Assembly: GCF_007829885.1 (NCBI RefSeq)
Contig: NZ_VIWW01000001.1
Coordinates: 6,076,001 to 6,140,000 of the forward strand
Direction: 5' to 3'
Source of the DNA: Streptomyces brevispora
GTDB lineage: Bacteria > Actinomycetota > Actinomycetes > Streptomycetales > Streptomycetaceae
Length of the DNA stretch: 64,000 nucleotides
The notes below the pieces were generated by a model, which saw nothing but the letters and a program-made list of their open reading frames with translations, was not told where the DNA came from and ran no database searches. The position numbers and the translations under genes are program-made. Below are positions 50,335-59,405 of the stretch, one piece after another; positions within the stretch are counted from its first letter, which is position 1; every line of letters starts with the position of its first letter.

Positions 50335-50775
50335 ATGACGGGATTCAACGCACAGCAGGATGCGCTTCTCCGGCTGCTCTCCGAAGGCAACAGCGGCGTG
50401 CTGGTCACGCTCAAGCGGGACGGCCGGCCCCAGCTGTCCAATGTCAATCACTTCTACTACCCCGATGAGCGCATCGTCCGTGTCTCGATCACCGAGGACC
50501 GTGCGAAGACCCGGAACCTGCGCCGCGACCCGCGGGCGAGCTACCACGTCACCAGCGAGGACCGCTGGGCCTGGACGGTCGCTGAGGGCACCGCGGACCT
50601 CACACCGGTGGCCGCCGAGCCCGAGGACGCCACGGTGGCGGAGCTGGTCACGCTCTACCGCGACGTCCAGGGCGAGCACCCGGACTGGGACGACTACCGC
50701 AGGGCCATGATCAGGGACCGCCGGGTCGTGCTGAGGCTCCATGTCGAGCACGTGTACGGGCAGCTGCGTGGCTGA
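50335..50775 (+). CDS. PPOX-class F420-dependent protein
   Basis: Split-barrel flavin/deazaflavin protein of 146 residues. It begins MTGFNAQQDALLRLLSEGNS, followed by GVLVTLKRDGRPQLSNVNHF and YHVTSEDRWAWTVAEGTADL, the pattern of actinobacterial TIGR03618-type PPOX/F420 proteins. Such proteins bind F420 and reduce or scavenge small molecules; biliverdin reductase is one example. It overlaps no neighbour. An in-frame ATG at 50281 would add 18 unlikely residues. Confidence 0.86.
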   Translation: MTGFNAQQDALLRLLSEGNSGVLVTLKRDGRPQLSNVNHFYYPDERIVRVSITEDRAKTRNLRRDPRASYHVTSEDRWAWTVAEGTADLTPVAAEPEDATVAELVTLYRDVQGEHPDWDDYRRAMIRDRRVVLRLHVEHVYGQLRG

Positions 50776-50874
50776 GGCAGCCCGTGCGGGCCGCCATCCC
50801 GTTGGGTGCGCTGCTCTCGCACTGTCGTACCCCCCGTTCATAATGAGACGACACCGACTCCCTCAGGAGATCTT

Positions 50875-52137
50875 GTGACCGGCGCTGACTCCAAGCTTCC
50901 GCTCCGCACCCGGCTGCGTGCGCTGCGGCCCGCCGACTTCGGGGCCGACCCGGGCGGCGCCCGGATGGAGCGCATTCGTCGTTCCCCCAACTTCGCCGAC
51001 GGAGCGTTCCAGAACCCGGTGGGGGCGCGGACCAGACCGTCCGGGTCCGCGCTGGAGTTCGCGAAGACCTACTTCCGCAAGGAGGAGCGGGCGCGCCGGG
51101 CGCCGACGGGTGATGTGCCGGTCCACGCCACCACGCTGGCCGATCTCGCCAAGCCCCCCGTCTCAGGGCTGCGGCTCACCTGGATGGGGCATTCCAGCGT
51201 GCTCGCCGAGATCGATGGACGGCGGGTCCTTTTCGACCCGGTCTGGGGTGACCGCTGTTCGCCCTTCGCGTTCGCCGGACCGAAGCGCCTGCACCCCGCA
51301 CCGCTGCCGCTCGCCGCGCTCGGCCCGGTCGATGTGGTGGTGATCTCCCACGACCACTACGACCACCTGGACCTTCAGACCATCCGGGCCCTGGCGGGCA
51401 CCGACACGGCCTTCGTGGTGCCGCTCGGGGTCGGGGCGCACCTGGAGCGCTGGGGTGTGGCCCTGGACCGGATTCGTGAGCTCGACTGGAACGAGACCAC
51501 GGAAGTGGCGGGGATCAGCCTGACGGCCACTCCAGCGCGGCACTTCTGCGGCCGTGGCCTGCGCAACCAGCAGCACACCCTCTGGGCGTCGTGGGTCGTG
51601 GCCGGACCCGAGCACCGGATCTACCACAGCGGCGACACGGGATACTTCCCCGGCTTCAAGGAGATCGGTGCCGAGCACGGGCCCTTCGACGCCACCATGA
51701 TCCAGATCGGCGCGTACAGCCAGTACTGGCCCAAGGACCACACGAACAGCAAGCCGGAGCCCGGTGCCTGGCCGGACATCCACATGAGCCCGGACGAGGG
51801 GGTCCAGGCGCATCTGGACCTTCAGGGAAACGATCCGGCCGCGGGCGTCATGCTGCCGATCCACTGGGGGACGTTCAACCTCGCGTTGCATCCGTGGGCC
51901 GAACCCGCCGAATGGTCGATGCGCGCCACGCAGTTCGTAGGGGTGACGATGGTGGCGCCGCACCCGGGTCACCCCTTCGAGCCCGCCGATCCTCCGGCGG
52001 TCGAACCGTGGTGGCGTCGGGTGGCAGCGGAGCCCGCTCCGGGATGGGGCAACTGGCCCCCGGTCCACGTACAGCTTCCCGGCGGGGCCAGGACGCCCGC
52101 CCCTGACCGTGACCGCGACCGGGCCGCCCAGGCCTGA
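50875..52137 (+). CDS. MBL-fold metallohydrolase, NAPE-PLD-like
   Basis: Zinc metallo-beta-lactamase-fold protein of 420 residues. The metal motif is SHDHYDHLD (HxHxDH, near residue 160); YHSGDTGYFPGFKEIG and LPIHWGTFNLALHPW supply the later metal ligands. LTWMGHSSVLAEIDGRRVLFDPVW is typical of the UlaG/NAPE-hydrolysing phospholipase D group. The substrate is probably a phospholipid or cyclic phospho-ester, but this is inference. AGGAGA lies five bases before the GTG start. Confidence 0.9.
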   Translation: MTGADSKLPLRTRLRALRPADFGADPGGARMERIRRSPNFADGAFQNPVGARTRPSGSALEFAKTYFRKEERARRAPTGDVPVHATTLADLAKPPVSGLRLTWMGHSSVLAEIDGRRVLFDPVWGDRCSPFAFAGPKRLHPAPLPLAALGPVDVVVISHDHYDHLDLQTIRALAGTDTAFVVPLGVGAHLERWGVALDRIRELDWNETTEVAGISLTATPARHFCGRGLRNQQHTLWASWVVAGPEHRIYHSGDTGYFPGFKEIGAEHGPFDATMIQIGAYSQYWPKDHTNSKPEPGAWPDIHMSPDEGVQAHLDLQGNDPAAGVMLPIHWGTFNLALHPWAEPAEWSMRATQFVGVTMVAPHPGHPFEPADPPAVEPWWRRVAAEPAPGWGNWPPVHVQLPGGARTPAPDRDRDRAAQA

Positions 52138-52173
52138 CGGGCGGGGGCACCCGGCGGGCGCACCCTTTCGGGT

Positions 52174-52431
52174 TCACACCGGTGGGTGGAGGCGGGCGCG
52201 CTGTCCGTCGTGATCGAGGATGCACAGGATGTCGGCCGGTCCGCCGTGTGCCTTGATGGCGTGCGGGATCATGGTGGGGAACTCGGCCGCCTGGCCCGTT
52301 TCGACGCGGATGGCGCGCTCACCGAGGATTAGCGTGACGGTTCCCGACAGGACGGTGAACCAGTCATTGCCGGGGTGGACCCCCAGCTGATCGGCCGTTC
52401 CCGGGCCCCGCGCCTCGTCGGTGATCCGCAT
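52174..52431 (-). CDS. Cupin domain protein, N-terminus probably lost
   Basis: Frame of 85 residues with a cupin barrel: MRITDEARGPGTADQLGVHP, then DWFTVLSGTVTLILGERAIR and FPTMIPHAIKAHGGPADILC. The coding character continues upstream of ATG 52431 for about 20 codons (AGVTVAK before MRIT) but meets a TAG near 52508. From memory, relatives of this cupin carry additional N-terminal sequence, so this is probably a 5'-truncated gene. Confidence 0.65.
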   Translation of the reverse strand: MRITDEARGPGTADQLGVHPGNDWFTVLSGTVTLILGERAIRVETGQAAEFPTMIPHAIKAHGGPADILCILDHDGQRARLHPPV

Positions 52432-52474
52432 CTTGGCGACGGTGACACCGGCGGGGCCGGACCCGCGGCGATCG

Positions 52475-52917
52475 AGGCCGGTGACCTGCTCTGGGCGGCA
52501 GCCTCCCTAAACCACAGGGGTGACCCCGAGTGGGTGCCTTCCGGTTTCGATGCTCTGCGGCCGGGCGGCCTCCTCGCCGTCACCGAGACGGACATCATTC
52601 CCCGCTTCCTGCCCGAGGACATCGGTGTGGGCCGGCCCGGCGTGGAGGCCCGCCTCCACGCCGGGCCGAACGAGGCGCCCGCCGCCGGCTGGGCGGGTCA
52701 CGTGGTACGCGCGGGCTTCGTGCTGGAGGCCGAGCGCCCCTTCGTGAGCGACCTGCACGCCCCGCTGCCGGCCGCCACCGCCCGCTACGCCCGGGCGGGT
52801 CTGCGGAAGCTGAGCTCGCACCTCGGCGCCGTCATCGACGACGCAGGCCACCACCTGCGGCGTGCTGACCTCTCGGTCCGCACCACCCGGACCACCTGGG
52901 TGGGCCGCCGCCCTGAC
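52475..52917 (+). pseudogene. SAM-dependent methyltransferase remnant
   Basis: The frame reads DLLWAAASLNHRGDPEWVPS, LRPGGLLAVTETDIIPRFLP, IGVGRPGVEARLHA, then LRKLSSHLGAVIDDAGHHLR and SVRTTRTTWVGRRP, the C-terminal two thirds of a class I methyltransferase. The SAM-binding N-terminal part is absent, and two shorter internal stretches seem lost, most clearly after AVIDD. It lies back to back with the truncated cupin gene; one deletion between them could have removed both 5' ends. Confidence 0.6.
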
Positions 52918-53241
52918 CATCCGGTGGGTGGCTGCGCCGCACGGACGGCCGCACCGGATCGCCCAACCGCCGAACTTCCGACGCGACACGTGCGCCGCCC
53001 ACCACTCGCCCCAGGGAGAGTCCTACAAGGACGGGTCGGCCTCGAAGTTCCCTCTCTTGAAGGTGAGTTCGCGGTGGTGCGGGCCGGGAGCCGGGCGGTG
53101 GCCGAACGGCGGTACGCTGCCCGGAGGAAGCGGGTGCGGTGCGGCGGCTTCCCGGTACAACCCCCCCTTCCACCGGCTCGCTGAACCCTGGGTACGGCCG
53201 TGGTCGGCATCAGCACACCTTCACTTTTCGAGGGAGCGACC
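52918..53241. other. Gap without a supported gene
   Basis: About 320 bases follow the methyltransferase remnant. Open frames exist on both strands but none has a credible start, ribosome-binding site or recognisable motif. It is probably decayed sequence plus the promoter of the ArsR-like gene. Confidence 0.5.
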
Positions 53242-54234
53242 ATGCTGCGGGTGTACTTCACGTCCGAGGATCTGGCGCGGGTCCGGGTGGCCCCCGGGCC
53301 GGACTTCCTCTGGGAGATCAGCAACAGCGTACAGACGCTTCAACGCCGTGACGGAGAAAGGGCCTTCGGGGCATGGCGACGCTGGGTGCGGCCGCGGCTC
53401 TCCGCGAGCCCCCGGCTGCTGTCCTCCCTGCTGCCCCCGCGCGGGTACTCGCCGGACTTCCTCACTCCCACCTCCGGTGACCGGGCGACCCTGCAGTCGG
53501 CCGTCGACACCCTGATGAGTACTCCGCGCCCACGGCTCCGGGCCGATCTGACGCAGCTGGCTGCCTCGCTTCAACTGCCCGGCTGGGTGAGCTCCTTGGC
53601 CGGTGGAGACGCCGATACTCTCCGGCAGCTCGGCGAGGCCCTGCGTACCTACCAGCTGGAGGCGCTCGCCCCGTACTGGCACCGCGTCCACGCGCACATT
53701 GACGCCGACCGCGCCCTCCGCCTGCGCAGTCTGCTCGACGGTGGCACCGAGGGGCTGCTGGCCGGTCTCGGACCGCAGTTCCGCTGGCGCCCGCCCGTAC
53801 TGGAGGCGACGTACCCCGTCGACCAGCAACTACGGCTGCGCGGCAGGGGACTTGTGCTGCAACCGTCGTTCTTCTGCTGGCCCACGCCGATCACCCTGGC
53901 CGACGGAGACCTGCCACCCGTTCTCGTCTACCCCATCCACCACACCACGGGCTGGGCCGGCCCCGCCCCAGCCCGTCCCGCAGAGGGAGCCGGCCCGCTG
54001 GGGCCACTGCTCGGCCACACCCGTGCGGGCGTTCTGCGCGCGACCCGTACCGGATGCTCCACGGTCGAGGCCGCCCGGCTCCTGGACGTGACCCACCCCG
54101 CCGTCAGCCAGCACCTGAACGTGCTGCGTGCGGCGGGCCTGGTCGCCACCGTGCGCAAGGCCGGACGGTCCTTCCACGTCGCGACCGCGGAAGGGCGGGC
54201 CCTGCTGGCCACCGAGGAGCAGGCGCGGCAGTAG
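53242..54234 (+). CDS. ArsR-type winged-helix transcriptional regulator
   Basis: Protein of 330 residues. The first two thirds are an actinobacterial sensor-like region with no named domain (LRVYFTSEDLARVRVAPGPD, then LEALAPYWHRVHAHIDADRA). The C-terminal part from about residue 255 is an ArsR winged helix: GHTRAGVLRATRTGCSTVEA, RLLDVTHPAVSQHLNVLRAA, GLVATVRKAGRSFHVATAEG. Regulators of this layout are common in Streptomyces and mostly unstudied. AGGGAG precedes ATG 53242. It may control the secreted peptidase and esterase genes that follow. Confidence 0.85.
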   Translation: MLRVYFTSEDLARVRVAPGPDFLWEISNSVQTLQRRDGERAFGAWRRWVRPRLSASPRLLSSLLPPRGYSPDFLTPTSGDRATLQSAVDTLMSTPRPRLRADLTQLAASLQLPGWVSSLAGGDADTLRQLGEALRTYQLEALAPYWHRVHAHIDADRALRLRSLLDGGTEGLLAGLGPQFRWRPPVLEATYPVDQQLRLRGRGLVLQPSFFCWPTPITLADGDLPPVLVYPIHHTTGWAGPAPARPAEGAGPLGPLLGHTRAGVLRATRTGCSTVEAARLLDVTHPAVSQHLNVLRAAGLVATVRKAGRSFHVATAEGRALLATEEQARQ

Positions 54235-54427
54235 CCGGAGCCGCGACGGGCCCTCGGCTTCGCCGGTAAGCCTGAACTTTCGTTCCTTGCGCCCGTCGTG
54301 GGCCGGGAACCACGCTGACTCCTGTCGCACCAGGCCATGCCGCGCGGAGTCGTGGCGCTCACGGCCGGATGCCTCCCTGAAGGCGTTTCTTCCCGCAAGG
54401 CACGTCCCCCCACCCTCAGGAGCCATT

Positions 54428-55141
54428 ATGCGCAGGAGACTTGTGTCCACCGCGATCGCCGTCGCCACGGTCGGGGTTCTCCTCCACCCCGGCATGGCCC
54501 AGGCATCGCCCGCGTCGAACATCCCCTCCGTGTCCGTACGCGCCCACGGAACGAAGGCCGGAACGGCCGTCGTCAGTGGGCACGACCAGCCGGGCACCCG
54601 GCTGCAGGTCGACTCGGGCAGTACCCGGAGCGGGCACTGGCTGCAGATCGACTATCAGGTTCAGGAGACCGGCTACTGGTGCGGTCCTGCCGCCACCCGC
54701 ATCGCGCTCTCCGCCCGTATGGCGCCACCCAGCCAGGGCGTTCTGGCCGGACAGCTCGGCACGACCCAAGCCGGTACCGACCACATCGGTCAAGTCACCG
54801 GCGTGCTCAACTCGAACCTCGGCGGGGGCTGGTACGAGACCAAGGAGATGCCGAACGACCCGCCCACCCAGGCCCAGCGGGACCTGCTCTGGTACGACAT
54901 CGTCTTCGACATCGACCGCAACTACCCGCTGGTGGCCAACATCGTCGCCCCGCCCGGCAACCAGCCGCCCGGCTACCCGTCGGACCAGACGATCTACCAC
55001 TACTTCACCGTCTTCGGCTACGACGACGTGGACCGCACCGTTCTCATAGCCGACCCCGCCTCCTTCAGCGGCAACCAGATCTACTGGATCTCCTTCGACC
55101 AGCTCGCCACGCTGATCCCGCCGAAGGGCTACTCGGCATGA
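54428..55141 (+). CDS. Secreted C39-family cysteine peptidase
   Basis: Secreted protein of 237 residues. A signal peptide (about 1-27, ending AQASPA) is followed by a papain-like C39 domain: YQVQETGYWCGPAATRIALS with catalytic Cys85, TIYHYFTVFGYDD with His191, and VLIADPASF with Asp209. Stand-alone secreted C39 proteins are common in Streptomyces and differ from bacteriocin-processing transporters; substrates are unknown. AGGAG lies six bases before ATG 54428. Its stop is followed within about 30 bases by the esterase start. Confidence 0.9.
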   Translation: MRRRLVSTAIAVATVGVLLHPGMAQASPASNIPSVSVRAHGTKAGTAVVSGHDQPGTRLQVDSGSTRSGHWLQIDYQVQETGYWCGPAATRIALSARMAPPSQGVLAGQLGTTQAGTDHIGQVTGVLNSNLGGGWYETKEMPNDPPTQAQRDLLWYDIVFDIDRNYPLVANIVAPPGNQPPGYPSDQTIYHYFTVFGYDDVDRTVLIADPASFSGNQIYWISFDQLATLIPPKGYSA

Positions 55142-55169
55142 AGTGTCCCTTCCCGACCAGGAGGCCGTG

Positions 55170-56159
55170 TTGAGCAGCTACCGTCCCACCCGCAGAAACG
55201 TCCTCAAGGCCGCCGGGGGAATCTCCGCCGCGATGGCTCTGGGGACCGGGGGCATCCTCGCGTCCGCGTCGCCGGCCAGTGCGGCCGGCGACGGCTTCGG
55301 GCTGCACATCGTTGACCGCAACGAGGCCGATCCGCGTATGTGGTACTACCGGTTCTCGACCGACGCGATCGACTGGAACCCGGGCGTCAACGTCCTGCTC
55401 CCCGATGACTACCACACCGGCGGACGCACCTACCCGGTCCTCTTCCTCCTCCACGGAGGCGGTACGGACCAGGACTTCGTCACCTTCGACCGCGCGGGCA
55501 TCCGGGACTGGACGGCCGGGAAACCGGTCATCGTCGTGATGCCCGACGGCGGACACGCGGGCTGGTACTCCAACCCGGTCAGCTCCAACACCGGCGCCCG
55601 GAACTGGGAGACCTTCCACATCAACCAGTTGCTTCCCTGGATCGACGCGAACTTCCGTACCTACGCCGAGTACGACGGCCGTGCCGTCGCCGGGTTCTCG
55701 ATGGGCGGCTTCGGCGCTCTGAAGTACGCGGCCAAGTACTACGGCCACTTCGCCTCGGTCAGCGCCCACTCGGGCCCGGCGAGTCTGCGTCGCGACTCCG
55801 GACTGGTCGCCCACTGGGCCAACGCCTCCTCGGCGGCCCTGGACCTGGGTGGTGGCACGGTCTACGGCATCCCGCTGTGGGACGTGGCCAGGGTCAGCGC
55901 CGACAACCCGGTCGAGCGCGTTGAGAGCTACCGGAACAAGCGGATCTTCCTGGTGGCCGGCACCGGCCCCGACCCGGTCAACTGGTTCGACACGGTGAAC
56001 GAGAATCAGGTGCTCGCCGGTCAGAGGGAGTTCCGTGCCCGCCTCGGCGACGCCGGCATTCCGCACGAGTGGTACGAAGAGCCGGGCGGACACATGATCC
56101 GCGACTACATGGTCCGCCGCGACCTCGACGGCATCATCGCCCGGCTCCGCAAGGCGTAG
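55170..56159 (+). CDS. Tat-exported esterase of the antigen 85/esterase D type
   Basis: Secreted alpha/beta hydrolase of 329 residues. The N-terminus is a twin-arginine signal (TRRNVLKAAGG, then a hydrophobic stretch ending ASPASA). The nucleophile elbow is GFSMGGFGALKYA with Ser177, the oxyanion region VLFLLHGGGTDQDF, and the C-terminal histidine in PGGHMIRDYM. TTG 55170 is chosen because AGGAGG stands five bases upstream and it places the Tat motif near the N-terminus; GTG at 55167 or 55143 is also possible. It may be co-transcribed with the C39 peptidase gene. Confidence 0.9.
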   Translation: MSSYRPTRRNVLKAAGGISAAMALGTGGILASASPASAAGDGFGLHIVDRNEADPRMWYYRFSTDAIDWNPGVNVLLPDDYHTGGRTYPVLFLLHGGGTDQDFVTFDRAGIRDWTAGKPVIVVMPDGGHAGWYSNPVSSNTGARNWETFHINQLLPWIDANFRTYAEYDGRAVAGFSMGGFGALKYAAKYYGHFASVSAHSGPASLRRDSGLVAHWANASSAALDLGGGTVYGIPLWDVARVSADNPVERVESYRNKRIFLVAGTGPDPVNWFDTVNENQVLAGQREFRARLGDAGIPHEWYEEPGGHMIRDYMVRRDLDGIIARLRKA

Positions 56160-56585
56160 CGCGGCCGCACACGGACGCACGATCACGGACTCCCCTCCCC
56201 GCACGGCCTGGCCCGGCGGACCGGTCGTACGGGGAGTGGGGCATCGCTTCACCCGGGACCACGACAAGCCCCCCTCGACATCCGGCGAGTTCGAGGAGGC
56301 TTCTCGCATGCCCGGACATCGGAAGGCGGCCGGTGAAGCCCCGCCTCCCGGTCGGTCTTAATCGGTCGCTCGTACGAGAGGTCATACCAGAGCGGGACGG
56401 ATGGTGGGCAAGTTCCACAACTGACCGCCGCGGCCTCGCCACGGACGACTACCGTGTGTGTCCGGTGATCAACGGTGAGCTCACATTCTTGGGGCTCACC
56501 CGGCCGATGATCCGAGAATGACCGACCATCGTAGGTGCCACCACATGAATACCGATTCCTGGGGCCCCACGTACCGAGGACGCTG
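56160..56585. other. Intergenic region before the conservon
   Basis: About 425 bases without a convincing gene. A frame ending at 56521 reads through part of it but has no recognisable motif. It should hold the esterase terminator and the conservon promoter; neither can be placed with confidence. Confidence 0.4.
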
Positions 56586-58589
56586 ATGTCTCAACTTCGC
56601 GCACCCGACGCGCGACCGGAACGCCGAGAGGGCGGGCGGCACGGCCGACCGGGTGCCCGTTCCCACTCGGCCGCGGCCAGACCGCGCGCTGCCCAGCCTT
56701 CCCCCGCGGCGCGTATACGCCCCCAACTCCTGCGCACCGCAGTGCTGCCGGCCGTCGCCGTCGCGCTGGCCGGCGCCGCGGCCGTCATCCTCACGGTCCG
56801 CTCTACCGGCACCCGGCCGTCCACGGAGCTCTGGACCGCGCTCGGCGCCGCCGCGGCGCTGGCCGCCGCCGCCGTGACGGCGGCCTTCCTCGCCGCCAAC
56901 CGCGTCGCCACCACCGTCCTCGGCCGCTGCCTCGCGCTGCGCCGGGCCAGCGCGCAGGGCCAGGCCGAACTGCAACAAGTGGTGGAACAGCTCCGCAACG
57001 GGGAACCCGTGCCCACGCGCCGGCCTCCGCAGCCCCCCGCCCCCGGCAGCGACGGCTTCGAGCTGCTGGCGCAGGAGCTCGGCCGGCAGCAGGATGCGGC
57101 CGTGGCCGCCGTCGTACAGGCGTCCCGGCTCTCCGAGCACACCGGCGAGGACCAGAAGGTCGAGGTCTTCGTCAATCTGGCACGCCGGCTGCAGTCGCTC
57201 GTGCACCGCGAGATCCAGCTGCTCGACGAGCTGGAGCACGAGGTGGAGGACCCCGATCTGCTCAAGGGCCTCTTCCACGTCGACCACCTGGCCACCCGCA
57301 TCCGCCGCCACGCCGAGAACCTCGCCGTCCTCGGCGGCGCCGTCTCCCGACGGCAGTGGAGCAACCCGGTCACCATGACCGAAGTGCTGCGCTCGGCGAT
57401 CGCCGAGGTCGAACAGTATCCGCGGGTCAAGCTCGTGCCCCCGATCGACGGCACCCTCCAGGGGCACGCCGTGGCCGACGTGATCCACCTCCTGGCCGAA
57501 CTGGTCGAGAACGCCACGGTGTTCTCCGCCCCGCAGACCCAGGTCATGCTGCGCGCCCAGCGCGTCACCGCCGGTCTCGCCCTGGAGGTTGAGGACCGGG
57601 GCCTCGGTATGCCGGCCAACGAGCAGAAGCGGATGAACGCCCTGCTCGCCGACCCCGACCAGGTCAATGTCGCCCGGCTGCTCCAGGACGGCCGGATCGG
57701 CCTCTTCGTGGTGGCCTCGCTGGCCCGCAGGCACGGCATCGCCGTGCGGCTGCAGAGCAACATCTACGGGGGCACACAGGCCGTACTCGTGCTTCCCCAG
57801 TCCCTGCTCGGAGCCGAGGACGACGCGTCCGCCGGGTCCGGCACGGCCCCGGCCCCGCCCCCGGGCCCCGTGCACCGCCCGCCGCCCCTGGACGAGGCCG
57901 CGGCACACCGGGACCACGGCCCGGGCCCGACGCCCGCTCCGGAGCCGGAGCGCCGGCCGTACGTTCCGAACCAGCAGTTGCGGACGCACCAGCCGCCGCA
58001 GCAGACACGGCGCCAGGGCGAGGGCCCGCCGCTCCCGCTGCGCGCCGAGCGCCTCGACCGGTCCGTGCCCGCCGTCGCCCACCCCGGCAGCCGGCCGACG
58101 GACGACGCGGTACCGGCGCTTCCTCCGGAGCCCGGAGCCGTACGCGGCACGATGGGCCGGCCGCAGCTCCCCAGGCGTGCCAACCAGGAACATCTGGTTC
58201 CGCAGCTCAGGGAGGCGCCCGCCCCGCGTACCGAGGACGAACCCGTCCTGCACGACCCGGGCCTGGTGGCAGCGTTCCGACGCGGCATCGACCTCGCCGA
58301 GGCCCGTGCCGAGTCCGAGCCCGAAGCCGAAGCGGGATTCCCGTCCGCATCCGGATTTCAGCCCGAGCCCGAGCCCGGGTTCCGGTCCGAGCTGGAATTC
58401 CGGTCCGGAGCGGGGTTCGAGTCCGGATCGGAATCCGGGTTCGGGACGGCTCCGGAAGCGGGGACCGCTGCCCGGGCGCCACTGGATCCGCTTCCGGTCC
58501 GCGGGGCCGTGGCGCCGGGGGAACTCCTCCGGGCCGGCTCCTACCACAGCGATCAAGACGCACTCGACGCGAACACCTCGAAGGAGTAG
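56586..58589 (+). CDS. Conservon sensor histidine kinase-like protein (CvnA)
   Basis: Membrane ATPase of 667 residues, first gene of a conservon. Two membrane segments (LLRTAVLPAVAVALAGAAAV and ALGAAAALAAAAVTAAFLAA) precede a helical linker. The dimerisation part is HLATRIRRHAENLAVLGG, and the GHKL domain has N box ELVENATVFSAP, G1 EVEDRGLGMP and G2 GRIGLFVVASLARRHGI. The last 200 or so residues are low-complexity, with repeated acidic PEPEPGF-like units. Conservons form membrane complexes resembling G-protein-coupled receptor systems. ATG 56586 has GAGG six bases upstream; GTG 56535 is an alternative. Confidence 0.9.
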   Translation: MSQLRAPDARPERREGGRHGRPGARSHSAAARPRAAQPSPAARIRPQLLRTAVLPAVAVALAGAAAVILTVRSTGTRPSTELWTALGAAAALAAAAVTAAFLAANRVATTVLGRCLALRRASAQGQAELQQVVEQLRNGEPVPTRRPPQPPAPGSDGFELLAQELGRQQDAAVAAVVQASRLSEHTGEDQKVEVFVNLARRLQSLVHREIQLLDELEHEVEDPDLLKGLFHVDHLATRIRRHAENLAVLGGAVSRRQWSNPVTMTEVLRSAIAEVEQYPRVKLVPPIDGTLQGHAVADVIHLLAELVENATVFSAPQTQVMLRAQRVTAGLALEVEDRGLGMPANEQKRMNALLADPDQVNVARLLQDGRIGLFVVASLARRHGIAVRLQSNIYGGTQAVLVLPQSLLGAEDDASAGSGTAPAPPPGPVHRPPPLDEAAAHRDHGPGPTPAPEPERRPYVPNQQLRTHQPPQQTRRQGEGPPLPLRAERLDRSVPAVAHPGSRPTDDAVPALPPEPGAVRGTMGRPQLPRRANQEHLVPQLREAPAPRTEDEPVLHDPGLVAAFRRGIDLAEARAESEPEAEAGFPSASGFQPEPEPGFRSELEFRSGAGFESGSESGFGTAPEAGTAARAPLDPLPVRGAVAPGELLRAGSYHSDQDALDANTSKE

Positions 58590-58596
58590 ATGCACC

Positions 58597-59031
58597 ATGA
58601 CGACCGATATGTCGTCCGGTCAGGTCTCGGACCTCGACTGGCTGCTGAGCGGACTGGTCCAGCGCGTGCCGTACACGCGCAGCGCGGTCCTGCTCTCCGC
58701 CGACGGGCTGGTGAAATCCCTCCATGGCATGGATGCCGACAGCGCCGACCACATGGCGGCGCTGGCCGCCGGTCTGTACTCGCTCGGCCGGAGCGCCGGG
58801 GCGCGGTTCGGGGACAACGGTGAGGTCCGCCAGGTAGTGGTGGAGCTCGACTCGACGTTGCTCTTCGTCGCCACCGCCGGTTCCGGTACCTGTCTGGCCG
58901 TGCTCGCCGGACGGAGCGCCGATGCCGCCGTGCTGGGCTACGAGATGACCATGCTGGTCAAGAGCGTCCGGCCCTACCTGATGACGCCGACCAGACAAGC
59001 GGCCGGGGCGCCGGGCGCCACGGGGCTGTGA
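58597..59031 (+). CDS. Roadblock/LC7 domain protein (CvnB)
   Basis: Protein of 144 residues with a roadblock/LC7 fold: DLDWLLSGLVQRVPYTRSAV, LLSADGLVKSLHGMD, HMAALAAGLYSLGRSAGARF and VVVELDSTLLFVATAGSGTC. In conservons this MglB-like protein works with the GTPase, probably on its nucleotide state. AAGGAG is 10 bases upstream, inside the end of cvnA. Confidence 0.93.
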   Translation: MTTDMSSGQVSDLDWLLSGLVQRVPYTRSAVLLSADGLVKSLHGMDADSADHMAALAAGLYSLGRSAGARFGDNGEVRQVVVELDSTLLFVATAGSGTCLAVLAGRSADAAVLGYEMTMLVKSVRPYLMTPTRQAAGAPGATGL

Positions 59032-59405
59032 GCGTGTCGGCCACACAGGACGCGCCGTTGCTCGACGACGCGGCCGGCCGCCTCATCCGCCCGTACACGG
59101 TGAGCAACGGCCGCACCCGCCCCACGACCGTGCTCGACCTGCTCTCCCTGGTGATGGCCACCGGGACCGTTCCGCAGGTCCACCTCGGCCCCGAGCACTC
59201 GGTGGCGCTGGGACTGTGCGGCGGCCCCACCTCGGTGGCCGAGATCGCCGCGCACCTGCGGCTGCCCGCGGTCGTCACCAAGGTGCTCCTCTCCGACCTG
59301 GTCGACTGCGGAGCGGTCACCGCACACCCGCCCGCCTTCCACGACATGCCCACTGACCGATCCCTGCTGGAGGCAGTGCTCGATGGCTTACGACGACAGC
59401 TCTGA
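59028..59405 (+). CDS. DUF742 protein (CvnC)
   Basis: Protein of 125 residues with the DUF742 pattern: RLIRPYTVSNGRTRPTTVLD, LLSLVMATG, a winged-helix-like middle (PTSVAEIAAHLRLPAVVTKV) and the C-terminal SLLEAVLDGLRRQL. GTG 59028 overlaps the roadblock stop, and its end overlaps the GTPase start by 23 bases, as is usual in conservons. Confidence 0.93.
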   Translation: MSVSATQDAPLLDDAAGRLIRPYTVSNGRTRPTTVLDLLSLVMATGTVPQVHLGPEHSVALGLCGGPTSVAEIAAHLRLPAVVTKVLLSDLVDCGAVTAHPPAFHDMPTDRSLLEAVLDGLRRQL

